DNA from: an uncultured Pelagibacteraceae bacterium
GTDB lineage: Bacteria; Pseudomonadota; Alphaproteobacteria; Pelagibacterales; Pelagibacteraceae
Direction of reading: 5' to 3'
Assembly (NCBI GenBank): GCA_902613065.1
Contig: CACMFU010000002.1
Location: 1-64,000, forward strand
DNA: 64,000 bases
Position numbers and translations under genes: made by a program. Under the pieces are notes generated by a model that was not told the DNA's origin, made no database searches, and saw nothing but the letters and a program-made list of their open reading frames with translations. Position 1 is the first letter of the stretch. The number at the start of each line of letters is the position of its first letter. Of the stretch, positions 9,892 through 18,652 are shown one piece after another.

Positions 9892-11444
9892 TATATAAGT
9901 TTTTCCTTATGTTTATTTTTGATGACATAGTAAGCAGTAATCAAACGAGCAATGAAATATACTGAAAATAGTGTTGTAAGTATTCCAACTCCAAGAGTTA
10001 TAGAAAATCCTTTAATTGGACCTGAACCCATGAAAAAAAGGATTACTGCAGCGATTAAAGTTGTAATATTGGCATCTAAAATTGTTGTTCGTGATTTTGT
10101 ATAACCAGAATCAAAAGCTACAATTGAATTATTTTCATTTTTTAATTCTTCTTTAATTCTCTCAAAAATTAAAACATTTGCATCAACAGCCATACCTACT
10201 GTTAAAATAATACCTGCAATTCCAGGAAGTGTAAGAGTTGCCTCAAATAATGTTAGAATACCGACTAATAAAAATAAATTAGAAATTAAGGCTAAGTTAG
10301 CAATTAAGCCAAAAAATCTATATTTATAAAACATAAAGGCAACGACTAAGATAAATCCTATTATCAATGACATAATTCCTGCATTAATTGAGTCTTTTCC
10401 AAGGTCAGGACCTACAGTTCTTTCTTCGATAATATTAAGTGGAGCCGGCAAAGCACCTGATCTTAAAAGTAAAGCTAAATCTGTTGCTGATTGAAAGGTG
10501 AAATTACCAGATATCTGTCCATTTCCTCCAATAATTGGTTCTCTGACTTCAGGAGCACTAATAATTTTTCCATCCAAAACAATTGCTAACCTTTTTCCAA
10601 CACCATTTGAAGTCGCTTTACCAAACTTTTTTGCTCCTACCCTATCTAAACTAAATGAAACAACTGTCTCATTAGTTTGATTATTCATAGTTGGCTTGGC
10701 ATCCATAAGATTATCACCACTTAAAACAATTCGTTTACTAACAATGGCCTCACTAGAGCCATCCTCAAAAGAAAGTTTTTCTGTTCCAAATGATTCTTCA
10801 GAACTACTGGATATAAATTGGAATGTTAGGTTTGCTGTTTTACCTAATAAAGATTTAATTCTACCAGGATCGTCTAATCCTGGCAACTCAACAAGAATTC
10901 TATCATTACCTCTTTTTAAAATATTTGGCTCATTAGTTCCTACTTCATCAACTCTTCTTCTTACAATTTCAATTGCTTGATCTAATGAGGAATTTTTTAA
11001 CAATACTAATCCATAGTCAGAAAATTCTAACTTGAATGAGGTATCCATGTTTTCAAAGTTAAATTGATGTGATTTATATTGTTGAAAATAAGGATTTATC
11101 TCACTTTTATCATCATCTAAAAGAGATTTAACATCTTCAATCTTAGAATTTTCAACATCGAATATAATTGACTTATCCTCAATTACAAAATTTCTAACCT
11201 TAATATCTTTATCTTTGAAAAATTTTTTAAACTCTAATACTTTACTTTGCAATCTTTGAGTAATGACTGGTTCGTTATCTATCTCTAACAATAAATAAGA
11301 ACCACCTTGTAAATCTAATCCTAATTTTATATTTTTTGAGAAAAATTCATCATCAACTTTTGTAAAGTTGGAAATAGTAAAATATGAAATAATAAGTGTA
11401 AAAATTAAAACACTAAAAACTCTTAATTTAGAAAAATATAACAC
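9891..11444 (-). CDS. secD: protein translocase subunit SecD
   Basis: SecD is the larger partner of SecF in post-translocational pulling of exported proteins. The 517-aa protein has one N-terminal helix, then the periplasmic P1 domain beginning LGLDLQGGSYLLLEID. Its head region includes VRRRVDEVGTNEPNI. The C-terminal six-helix region contains the conserved GMAVDANVLIFERIKEE. It is translationally coupled to secF and lies 12 bases after yajC. Confidence 0.97.
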   Translation of the reverse strand: MLYFSKLRVFSVLIFTLIISYFTISNFTKVDDEFFSKNIKLGLDLQGGSYLLLEIDNEPVITQRLQSKVLEFKKFFKDKDIKVRNFVIEDKSIIFDVENSKIEDVKSLLDDDKSEINPYFQQYKSHQFNFENMDTSFKLEFSDYGLVLLKNSSLDQAIEIVRRRVDEVGTNEPNILKRGNDRILVELPGLDDPGRIKSLLGKTANLTFQFISSSSEESFGTEKLSFEDGSSEAIVSKRIVLSGDNLMDAKPTMNNQTNETVVSFSLDRVGAKKFGKATSNGVGKRLAIVLDGKIISAPEVREPIIGGNGQISGNFTFQSATDLALLLRSGALPAPLNIIEERTVGPDLGKDSINAGIMSLIIGFILVVAFMFYKYRFFGLIANLALISNLFLLVGILTLFEATLTLPGIAGIILTVGMAVDANVLIFERIKEELKNENNSIVAFDSGYTKSRTTILDANITTLIAAVILFFMGSGPIKGFSITLGVGILTTLFSVYFIARLITAYYVIKNKHKEKLI

Positions 11445-11456
11445 TTTAGGAAGTTA

Positions 11457-11741
11457 TTATTTTTTTGGTTCAGCGTTAGTAACTAGTCCTTGTATTCCTG
11501 TAGCTCGAACAATTTCAACTTTAACATTATCAGCTATCATAACTTCTACTTTTTCATTATCGATAACTCGTTCTACAGTGCCAACGATACCGCCAGACGT
11601 AATAACTTTATCTCCACGCTTTAAAGCTTCAACCATAGCCTTGTGTTCTTTAACTTTCTTTTGCTGGGGTCTAATTAAGAAAAAGTAAAATATTACGAAT
11701 ATTAAAATTAGGGGTATAAATTGTCCAATTCCTGCGTCCAT
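11457..11741 (-). CDS. yajC: Sec translocon accessory protein YajC
   Basis: YajC is a small single-span inner-membrane protein that associates with SecDF. The 94-aa protein has one helix (about residues 8-22) ending in the hallmark FLIRPQQKKVKEHKAM, then a small cytoplasmic domain with GDKVITSGGIVGTV. It leads the yajC-secD-secF trio. In many alphaproteobacteria surE and pcm-type genes lie between serS and yajC; here only a 57-base gap separates them. Confidence 0.96.
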   Translation of the reverse strand: MDAGIGQFIPLILIFVIFYFFLIRPQQKKVKEHKAMVEALKRGDKVITSGGIVGTVERVIDNEKVEVMIADNVKVEIVRATGIQGLVTNAEPKK

Positions 11742-11798
11742 GTTAAGTCCTTAAAAAGTTAACGATTATTTATACCATATACTTTTAGAAGACAACTC

Positions 11799-13058
11799 TT
11801 AATTGATACCTATTTTCTCCATATTGTTCATATATGGTCTTAGTTTTTCAGGAATAATTATTGAACCATCCTCAGTTTGATAATTTTCTAATATCGCAAT
11901 TAAAGTTCTACCAACGGCAAGTCCGCTCCCATTTAAAGTACCAACAAATTCATTTTCGTTATTATTATTTTTATATCTAGCTTTCATTCTTTTAGCCTGA
12001 AATGTTCCACATGAAGAACAGCTTGATATTTCTCTATATTTATTTTCAGATGGAAGCCAAACCTCTATGTCATAAGTTTTTTCTGCACTAAAACCCATAT
12101 CACCAGTGCTTAAAATAATTTTCCTGTAAGGTAATTGTAAATCATCTAAAATTTTAGTTGCACAATTAGTCATTCTCTCTAGTTCCTCAATACATTTGTT
12201 ATTTTCTACAATACTGACTAATTCAACTTTATAAAATTGATGTTGTCTAATCATGCCCTTGGTATCTTTACCATAACTTCCTGCTTCTTTTCTAAAACAA
12301 GGTGTTGATGCAACTAATCTCATTGGCAAAGATTTTAGATTTAATATCTGATTTTTAACCATATTAGTTAATATTACTTCTGCAGTAGGGATTAAAAACT
12401 TTCTATCATTTTTATCATCAAACTTAATTTCGAATTGATCATTTTCAAATTTGGGCAATTGACCAGTTCCAAACATAGTGTTGTCTGTAGCCATTAAAGG
12501 TGGAGAGATTTCAGTGTAGCCATTATTATTGACATGTGTATCAATCATAAAATTAGAAATTGCTCTTTCTAATGATGCTAATTTGTCTTTAACAAAAACA
12601 AATCTTGATCCAGTTGTTTTTGTTGCTAAATCAAAATCTAACATATTTAGTTTTTCACCAATTTCATAATGAGATTTTGGTTTAAAATTCATTTCTTTAA
12701 TTTCACCAGATTTTACAACCTCTTTATTGCTATTTTCATCCTTACCTACGGGGACATCATTCAATGGTAAATTAGGAATATTACTTAATATCTGATCAAG
12801 TTGGTCTTTAACATTTTTTTGATTTTTACTTAAATCATCTATTTTATTTGAAATTTCTTTTGACTTTTCAAAAAGGGTTTCATCTTTAGATTTAGAAATA
12901 GATTTTTTTTCCATTTCTAATTTTTCTTTTTCTTGAATTAATTTTCTATTTTCTTCATCAAGATTTAATATTTGGTCAAAGTCTACATCAACGTTTCGAT
13001 TTTTAATTGTATTTTTAAAATTATCGATATCTTTTCTAATATCCTTAATATTGTGCAT
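11799..13058 (-). CDS. serS: seryl-tRNA synthetase
   Basis: SerRS charges tRNA-Ser with serine and also serves selenocysteine tRNA where present. The 419-aa class II enzyme has an N-terminal long antiparallel coiled coil (about residues 30-100) that grips the tRNA, then the catalytic core. Motif 2 is around FRKEAGSYGKDTKGMIRQHQF and motif 3 around GSGLAVGRTLIAILENYQ. Its start overlaps the tatC end by 14 bases, the usual alphaproteobacterial order. Confidence 0.97.
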   Translation of the reverse strand: MHNIKDIRKDIDNFKNTIKNRNVDVDFDQILNLDEENRKLIQEKEKLEMEKKSISKSKDETLFEKSKEISNKIDDLSKNQKNVKDQLDQILSNIPNLPLNDVPVGKDENSNKEVVKSGEIKEMNFKPKSHYEIGEKLNMLDFDLATKTTGSRFVFVKDKLASLERAISNFMIDTHVNNNGYTEISPPLMATDNTMFGTGQLPKFENDQFEIKFDDKNDRKFLIPTAEVILTNMVKNQILNLKSLPMRLVASTPCFRKEAGSYGKDTKGMIRQHQFYKVELVSIVENNKCIEELERMTNCATKILDDLQLPYRKIILSTGDMGFSAEKTYDIEVWLPSENKYREISSCSSCGTFQAKRMKARYKNNNNENEFVGTLNGSGLAVGRTLIAILENYQTEDGSIIIPEKLRPYMNNMEKIGIN

Positions 13059-13818
13059 TTCTCTCTTGAGCTTTCTTTTCGATAATATTTACAGAAAAAA
13101 TTGATAATTCATATAAAATTAACAAAGGTATTGCTAAACCTATTTGCGTAATTGGATCTGGTGGAGTTAATATTGCAGCAGCAGCAAATATTATTACAAC
13201 AAAATATTTTCTTCTTTCTCTTAAATAAGTTGAATTTACAACTCCTATTCTTGCAAGCAAACTTAATACAACTGGTAGCTGAAAACTTAATCCAAATGCA
13301 AAAATTAACTTCATCACAAGAGATAAGTATTCATTTACTTTAGCTTCTAACTGAATCGGTAAGCTAGTCCCAAGTCCCGCACTTTCAAATGATAAAAAGA
13401 ATTTAAATGCTAGTGGCATAATTAGATAATAAACAAGCATACCTCCTAGTAAAAAAAGTATTGGTGTAATTACTAAGTAAGGCATAATTGCTTTCTTTTC
13501 ATGTGTGTATAATCCTGGTGCAATAAATTTCCAAATTTGAATAAGGATATATGGACTGGTCACAAAGAAAGCAGCAAAAAAAGAAACTTTAAGATATGTT
13601 AAAAATGTTTCTTGAAGTGCGGTAAAGATTAATCTTCTATCAACATTATCATTCTTGACAGCATTAGCGTAAGGTTCAACTAAAAATCCATATATGTATT
13701 CAGAAAAATAGTAACAAACTACAAATAATACTGCTAAGAAGATAAATGAATGTATTAGTCTTTGTCTTAATTCGGTAAGATGACTTATAAAACCTGTTTC
13801 TTTTTTTTTAGCTGTCAT
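13045..13818 (-). CDS. tatC: Sec-independent translocase protein TatC
   Basis: TatC is the twin-arginine signal receptor and core of the Tat translocase, which exports folded proteins. The 257-aa protein has six predicted helices. It carries the N-terminal HLTELRQRLIHSF motif, the periplasmic/loop region after YAFKFF-type helices, and the late LSLLARIGVV and ILTPPDPITQIGLAIPLLILYE segments typical of TatC. It overlaps tatB by 11 bases upstream and serS by 14 downstream. Confidence 0.97.
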   Translation of the reverse strand: MTAKKKETGFISHLTELRQRLIHSFIFLAVLFVVCYYFSEYIYGFLVEPYANAVKNDNVDRRLIFTALQETFLTYLKVSFFAAFFVTSPYILIQIWKFIAPGLYTHEKKAIMPYLVITPILFLLGGMLVYYLIMPLAFKFFLSFESAGLGTSLPIQLEAKVNEYLSLVMKLIFAFGLSFQLPVVLSLLARIGVVNSTYLRERRKYFVVIIFAAAAILTPPDPITQIGLAIPLLILYELSIFSVNIIEKKAQERNAQY

Positions 13819-14044
13819 CTTTAGGCTTGTCCTCTTTCATAATTTCAGTGTTTTTTTTTAATTCTTCTTTAATTGAAACATCCGTTATTTCTGTAACTTG
13901 ATTTTGAACATCTGAAAAATATCTCTTAGCAGAACCTATCCATGATCCAACTTTTTTTAACATTACAGGAAAGTCTTTTGGTCCTACAACTATTATTGCA
14001 ATAGATACTATTATTAATATTTCAAACCAGCCGATCTGTGGCAT
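13808..14044 (-). CDS. tatB: Sec-independent translocase protein TatB (short)
   Basis: TatB joins TatC in the signal-peptide receptor. The 78-aa protein begins with one helix containing WFEILIIVSIAIIVVGPKDFP, whose VGPKDFP edge marks it as TatB rather than TatA. An amphipathic helix and a charged tail follow. It is about half the usual TatB length because the C-terminal tail is reduced, in keeping with genome streamlining. It lies between tatA (3-base gap) and tatC (11-base overlap). Confidence 0.92.
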   Translation of the reverse strand: MPQIGWFEILIIVSIAIIVVGPKDFPVMLKKVGSWIGSAKRYFSDVQNQVTEITDVSIKEELKKNTEIMKEDKPKDDS

Positions 14045-14047
14045 TGA

Positions 14048-14245
14048 TTACTCTTTTTTGTCTGAGTCTTGATTTTCAGATATATTTTTTGGTTGGCTAT
14101 CTTCTGTAGCATCTGTAGCCATACCCTTTTTAAAACTTTTAATTCCTTTAGCAACATCACCCATTAAACTAGAGATTTTACCTCTACCAAAAAGTAATAC
14201 TACTAAAATTACTACAATTGCAATTTGCCAAAATCCTATACTCAT
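14048..14245 (-). CDS. tatA: Sec-independent translocase protein TatA
   Basis: TatA oligomerises to form the passage for folded substrates of the Tat pathway. The 65-aa protein has an N-terminal helix ([20 protein letters not shown]) followed by the [24 protein letters not shown] amphipathic segment that defines TatA. The charged tail is short. It is the first of the tatABC set, 42 bases after scpB. Confidence 0.95.
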   Translation of the reverse strand: MSIGFWQIAIVVILVVLLFGRGKISSLMGDVAKGIKSFKKGMATDATEDSQPKNISENQDSDKKE

Positions 14246-14287
14246 AATTACTTATAACCTTATAATTTTAGTTTTAAAACTATTTTT

Positions 14288-14980
14288 TTATTTATCGTTA
14301 TCGGTATTAAGAGTGCTATTAAGCATCTCATCTATATCAGAGTATATATTTTCCTTTTTATCCTCTTGTTTTTCTTTATAGAATTTGCCTGTTCCAAATA
14401 TAGACGCATCTACACTAGATGTATCAATAAGACCTGCGGTTCCTAATTCATCAACGGTTGGAAGATCTGACAATTTTTGGAGATTGAAATGACTTAAAAA
14501 GTCATCTGTTGTTCCATATTGAATAGGTTTACCAGGGGCATCTTTTCGACCTTGAGGTCTAACCCAGTTCAATTCCATCAATATCTCAAGTGTATTATTT
14601 CCAAACGCAACTCCACGAATTTCTTCTATTTCAGCTCTAGTGACTGGTTGATGATAAACAATAATTGCAAGTGTTTCTATCGCAGCCTTTGATAATTTTT
14701 TTTCAACAGTTTTTTGTTGAGACATTAATGAGGATAAATTTGGTGAAGTTCTAAAAGACCATTTATTGGATATACATACTAAATTTATTCCACGATCAGA
14801 ATAAAAATTCTGAAGTTTTAGTAAAGATTTTTCAACATCTGTCTTTTTTGAAATTTTATTTTCAATAGTTTCAATATTTAAAGGCTCTGCTGCTGCAAAA
14901 ACAATAGCTTCTATTTCTTTATCAACATCACTTAATTTAGATGGAAATGATACAACATTATTTTTTTTTAATTTATTCAT
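14288..14980 (-). CDS. scpB: segregation and condensation protein B
   Basis: ScpB binds the ScpA kleisin in the SMC-ScpAB complex that organises and segregates chromosomes. The 230-aa protein has tandem winged-helix domains. The landmarks are EIEAIVFAAAEPLNIETIE near the N-terminus, ALETLAIIVYHQPVTRAEIEEIRGV in the middle, and WVRPQGRKDAPGKPIQYGTTDDFL after it. The charged C-terminal tail is variable in the family. It shares one base with scpA. Confidence 0.95.
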   Translation of the reverse strand: MNKLKKNNVVSFPSKLSDVDKEIEAIVFAAAEPLNIETIENKISKKTDVEKSLLKLQNFYSDRGINLVCISNKWSFRTSPNLSSLMSQQKTVEKKLSKAAIETLAIIVYHQPVTRAEIEEIRGVAFGNNTLEILMELNWVRPQGRKDAPGKPIQYGTTDDFLSHFNLQKLSDLPTVDELGTAGLIDTSSVDASIFGTGKFYKEKQEDKKENIYSDIDEMLNSTLNTDNDK

Positions 14981-15711
14981 TAGATTTTTTTAATATATAT
15001 ATCCTCAAATAAATTATCTTGTTTAATAGATATATTGCCTTCTTTTGCAAGCTCTAAAGATCCAGCAAAAATTCCTGCATTACCTGTCTTACTTAAAGTT
15101 TTAGAATTTCTAAAATTTTTTGGTATTAGATCAGTCATATTTTTCCAATCATTTAAATTATTGTAAAACTCTTTTATGACTTTAATACCCTCTTCAGTAG
15201 TAAATACTGGTAGTTTTGGAATATTCATTCTCTGAAAATCTTTTGTCATTACGATATTTGAATACGTTTTTAATAATTCAAACAATGTTAATGAATATTG
15301 AGAATTATAAATTGATCTCATTCCACTTTTTGAACCTCTCATAAAAATATCTTTGCCTAATCTTTTTCTGCTCAACATCTGAGAAGACAATAATCTTATT
15401 AATTCTAGTTTTTTAAGTTGGAGCTTTAATTTCTCTGCTACTTCAAGAGCTTTAAATTCCTCTTCTTCTGTTTCTGGTAATAGTAGTTTAGATTTAAGAT
15501 AAGTTAACCAAGTAGCCATTAGCAAATATTCTGAGGCTAATTCTAAATTTAAATTTTCAGTTTTTGTTATAAAATCATGAAATTGATCTGCTAATTTTGT
15601 GATTGATATATTTTCCAAATCAACTTTTTGTGATTTTGCCAAATCTAAAAGTATTTCTAATGATCCAGAGTAATTACTAAGATCAACATTAAATTCTAAA
15701 GAATCACTCAT
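14980..15711 (-). CDS. scpA: segregation and condensation protein A
   Basis: ScpA is the kleisin subunit bridging the SMC heads. The 243-aa protein has the family N-terminus YSGSLEILLDLAKSQKVDLENISI and the AEYLLMATWLTYLKSKLLLP segment, followed by a C-terminal winged-helix region. It lies 10 bases after the nagZ-like gene and is coupled to scpB by a one-base stop/start overlap. Confidence 0.95.
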   Translation of the reverse strand: MSDSLEFNVDLSNYSGSLEILLDLAKSQKVDLENISITKLADQFHDFITKTENLNLELASEYLLMATWLTYLKSKLLLPETEEEEFKALEVAEKLKLQLKKLELIRLLSSQMLSRKRLGKDIFMRGSKSGMRSIYNSQYSLTLFELLKTYSNIVMTKDFQRMNIPKLPVFTTEEGIKVIKEFYNNLNDWKNMTDLIPKNFRNSKTLSKTGNAGIFAGSLELAKEGNISIKQDNLFEDIYIKKI

Positions 15712-15721
15712 GGATTTAAAT

Positions 15722-16672
15722 TTAACTTATTATTTGAATTAATTTAGAAGTTTTTTTTACAATAAAATCATCGATATAAGGTGAATTTTGACCTACCACA
15801 TTCATTTCGCTCATTTTTCCATTGCAATGAAGCACCAAATTACAACCTGCACGAAAAGATTTAATAACGTTATTTTTTAAATTACCTTTAAGAGCACCCA
15901 TTGAAATATCATCTGACATTAATATTCCCTTGAATGATATTTCTCTTCTAATCATTTTTATGATTTTTTTAGAATGTGATACGTTATTTATCGGATCAAG
16001 TTTCTTAAACAACAAGTGACCGGTCATACCTAAAACAGATTTTTTTGTGGTAAATGGAAAAAAATCATATTTTTTAAGATACTTTAGATCTTTGTCTATA
16101 ACTGGTAATTTATAATGACTATCAACTTTAGCTAAACCATGACCTGGAAGATGTTTAATTACTGTACCAACCCTATTTTCGTGAAATTTTTCGATAGATA
16201 TATCGCCAATTTTAGACAGAGTTTTTTTATCATTTGAATAGGATCGATCACCTATAATTTTATGAGACTTATTTCGTCTTAAATCCAATACGGGAACTGT
16301 ATTAATATTAATACCAATAAGTCTTAACAAATAGGATATTTGCTTAACATAAACATTGAAATAAATATCAAATTTTTTTCTATCTTTTGAATATAAATCA
16401 CCAAAATATTTTGCACTAAAAATGGAATTATCTATGAATTTTCTTAATCTACTTACTCTTCCACCTTCTTCATCAATTAGAATTGGATAATTAGAGTTTT
16501 TAAATATTTTTTTAATCGAACCAGTTAATTTTTGAACTTGATTGATTGTTTTTATATTTCTTGAAAAAAGGATTATTCCCCATGGCTTATATTTTTTTAA
16601 AAAACTTACTTCACTTTTTTTTAAATTATGTCCACTAATGCCACATATAAAAGCTCTAGTTCTTTTAATCAT
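15722..16672 (-). CDS. nagZ: beta-N-acetylhexosaminidase (NagZ-type)
   Basis: NagZ is a family 3 glycoside hydrolase that removes GlcNAc from muropeptides during cell-wall recycling in the cytoplasm. The 316-aa protein has LIDEEGGRVSRLR (substrate pocket), the catalytic loop KHLPGHGLAKVDSHYKLP and the nucleophile Asp in MSDDISMGAL. The lack of a signal peptide fits a cytoplasmic enzyme. It overlaps the preceding 85-aa gene by 8 bases and sits in the conserved argS-(SPOR)-nagZ-scpA order. Confidence 0.93.
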   Translation of the reverse strand: MIKRTRAFICGISGHNLKKSEVSFLKKYKPWGIILFSRNIKTINQVQKLTGSIKKIFKNSNYPILIDEEGGRVSRLRKFIDNSIFSAKYFGDLYSKDRKKFDIYFNVYVKQISYLLRLIGININTVPVLDLRRNKSHKIIGDRSYSNDKKTLSKIGDISIEKFHENRVGTVIKHLPGHGLAKVDSHYKLPVIDKDLKYLKKYDFFPFTTKKSVLGMTGHLLFKKLDPINNVSHSKKIIKMIRREISFKGILMSDDISMGALKGNLKNNVIKSFRAGCNLVLHCNGKMSEMNVVGQNSPYIDDFIVKKTSKLIQIIS

Positions 16673-16922
16673 TATATAACAATTCCCAAAAAGAATATTT
16701 TTTTGTGTTTTTATTTTTGTATTCTACATATTCAATAATGTTGTCCGTGTCATTTTTAAGAATAAATAGATTATTTTCGTTAGATGATATTTTTTCATCA
16801 ATACTTGAAACTGCTCTATATGATTTTTTATAATTATCGTCTGAAAAATAATATCTTAGAGTAAAAAATAGAAAGAAAAATATAATTATTAAATAAAATA
16901 GATATTTGAGCTCTTTTAGCAT
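16665..16922 (-). CDS. small single-span membrane protein of unknown function
   Basis: I do not recognise this 85-aa protein. It has one hydrophobic helix (about residues 8-24) and a short polar remainder rich in Asn, Ser and Lys. In other alphaproteobacteria the gene between argS and nagZ encodes a longer membrane-anchored protein ending in a peptidoglycan-binding SPOR domain. Here the position and topology (cytoplasmic tip, one helix, periplasmic tail) are kept but no SPOR domain is visible. A reduced remnant is therefore possible. It is coupled to argS by a one-base overlap. Confidence 0.7.
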   Translation of the reverse strand: MLKELKYLFYLIIIFFFLFFTLRYYFSDDNYKKSYRAVSSIDEKISSNENNLFILKNDTDNIIEYVEYKNKNTKKYSFWELLYND

Positions 16923-18652
16923 TACATTTTTTCAGGTGTATCAACACCTATAATATCCATTCCAGTTTTAATTGTTTTTGCAATAGATTTTAAAAATATT
17001 AGTTTTTCTATATTTATTGTTTTATCATCATTGATAAATCTTTTTTCAACATCATCTTTTCCCATATTCCAATAGGAATGAAACTGAGATGATAACTCAT
17101 ATAAATATACAGGGATTCTATGAGGTTCTAGTTTTTTAGTGGAAATTTCTACACATTTAGGCCATTCAGATATTTTTTTAAAAATTTCAATTTCTTCATT
17201 ATTAAATTGCATATTATTATTTTCATTATCAATCTTGTCATCAATATTTTTATTTATATTTCTAAAAACCGATGAAATTCTAGCATAACAATATTGAACA
17301 TAATAAAGCGGATTGTCTTTAGATTTTTCTTTTACTTTTGTAAAATCAAAATCTAATTCAGCATCATTACTTCTACTTAGCATAATAAATCTTGTTGCAT
17401 CTTTTCCAACCTCAGAAATTAAATCTTCAACGGTAATGTAATCACCTTTTCTTTTAGACATTTTAAAAGGTTTGCCATCTTTTATTAACTTAACAAGTTG
17501 GCTTACTTTACAAATTAATTTATTTTTTTCTCCAGATAATGCTTCAACAACAGATGTAATTCTTTTTATATAACCCGCGTGATCCGCTCCTAAAATATTT
17601 ATTAATTTATCAAAGTTTCTGTTTAGTTTTGTATTATGATACGCAACATCTCCAGCAAAATAAGTCCATGTGTTGTCAGATTTTTGTAATGCCCTATCCT
17701 TATCATCCCCAAAATCTGTTGATCTAAAAAGTAATTGATCTCTTTCTACCCAATTAGTTGTGTCTTCTCCTTCGGGAGCTTTGATTTTTCCTATATATAC
17801 AAATTTATCTTTTTTAAGTTTCTCAATAACCTTATCAACCTCTTTATTTTCAACTATTTCAGTCTCACTCGTAAAATTATCATGAATAATTCCCAAATTA
17901 TTTAAATTAGTCTTAATGAGTTTAAGTGACTCTGTAATTGCTAATTTAGTAAGTGTTAACTTTATTTTTTCATAATCATCAAATTGTAAATCTTTATTAT
18001 TATCTATAATATGTTGGGCTATATCTTTGATGTATTCTCCTGGATATAAATCATCCTCATTTACTGGAAACGTTTGATTATCTAATTTTTCTTTTATTCT
18101 CAAATATACAGATCTAGTAAAATGTAAAATTTGATTACCATGATCATTTACATAATATTCTTTTACAACTTCTTGATTGTTAAATTTTAACAAATTAGAG
18201 ATAACATCACCTAGAATAGCACCTCTACAATGACCAACGTGTAATGGTCCAGTAGGATTTGCAGACACGAATTCAATTAAATGCTTCTTTTTAGAGCCAT
18301 TAAGAGCTGCACCAAAATTATTAAGGTTATTTATATTTAAGAGAAATGAAGTCCAAAACTCTTTTTTTAAAATAATATTTATAAATCCAGGCTTTGCTAT
18401 TTCTATCTTCTCAATATTATTATCGTCTTTAAAAATAATATCTTTTAATTTTTCAGCAATTTTAATTGGTGGTTCATTATTTGTTTTAGATAAAACCATT
18501 GCAACATTAGTTGACAGATCGCACTTAAATTTTTTAGGAGGTATGTCTACGTTTATACCAGATAAACTTTCAGGTAATAAAATTAGCTTTTCTTCACTTG
18601 CTAATTTAATTTTATCTAAAATTTTATTTAGGTATTCCTCAAATATATTCAT
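16922..18652 (-). CDS. argS: arginyl-tRNA synthetase
   Basis: ArgRS charges tRNA-Arg. The 576-aa class I enzyme has an N-terminal Add-1 tRNA-binding domain, then the HIGH motif as SANPTGPLHVGHCRGAILGD at about residue 130. The KMSKS-equivalent is FKMSKRKGDYI, and a C-terminal DALR anticodon-binding domain follows with YVQYCYARISS. It overlaps the dgt stop by 4 bases (ATGA). Confidence 0.97.
   Translation of the reverse strand: MNIFEEYLNKILDKIKLASEEKLILLPESLSGINVDIPPKKFKCDLSTNVAMVLSKTNNEPPIKIAEKLKDIIFKDDNNIEKIEIAKPGFINIILKKEFWTSFLLNINNLNNFGAALNGSKKKHLIEFVSANPTGPLHVGHCRGAILGDVISNLLKFNNQEVVKEYYVNDHGNQILHFTRSVYLRIKEKLDNQTFPVNEDDLYPGEYIKDIAQHIIDNNKDLQFDDYEKIKLTLTKLAITESLKLIKTNLNNLGIIHDNFTSETEIVENKEVDKVIEKLKKDKFVYIGKIKAPEGEDTTNWVERDQLLFRSTDFGDDKDRALQKSDNTWTYFAGDVAYHNTKLNRNFDKLINILGADHAGYIKRITSVVEALSGEKNKLICKVSQLVKLIKDGKPFKMSKRKGDYITVEDLISEVGKDATRFIMLSRSNDAELDFDFTKVKEKSKDNPLYYVQYCYARISSVFRNINKNIDDKIDNENNNMQFNNEEIEIFKKISEWPKCVEISTKKLEPHRIPVYLYELSSQFHSYWNMGKDDVEKRFINDDKTINIEKLIFLKSIAKTIKTGMDIIGVDTPEKM

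Noticed and set aside
11368-11688. Plus-strand 106-aa ORF over secD/yajC
   Set aside because: Antisense to two well-supported genes; composition is that of a reverse-frame shadow.
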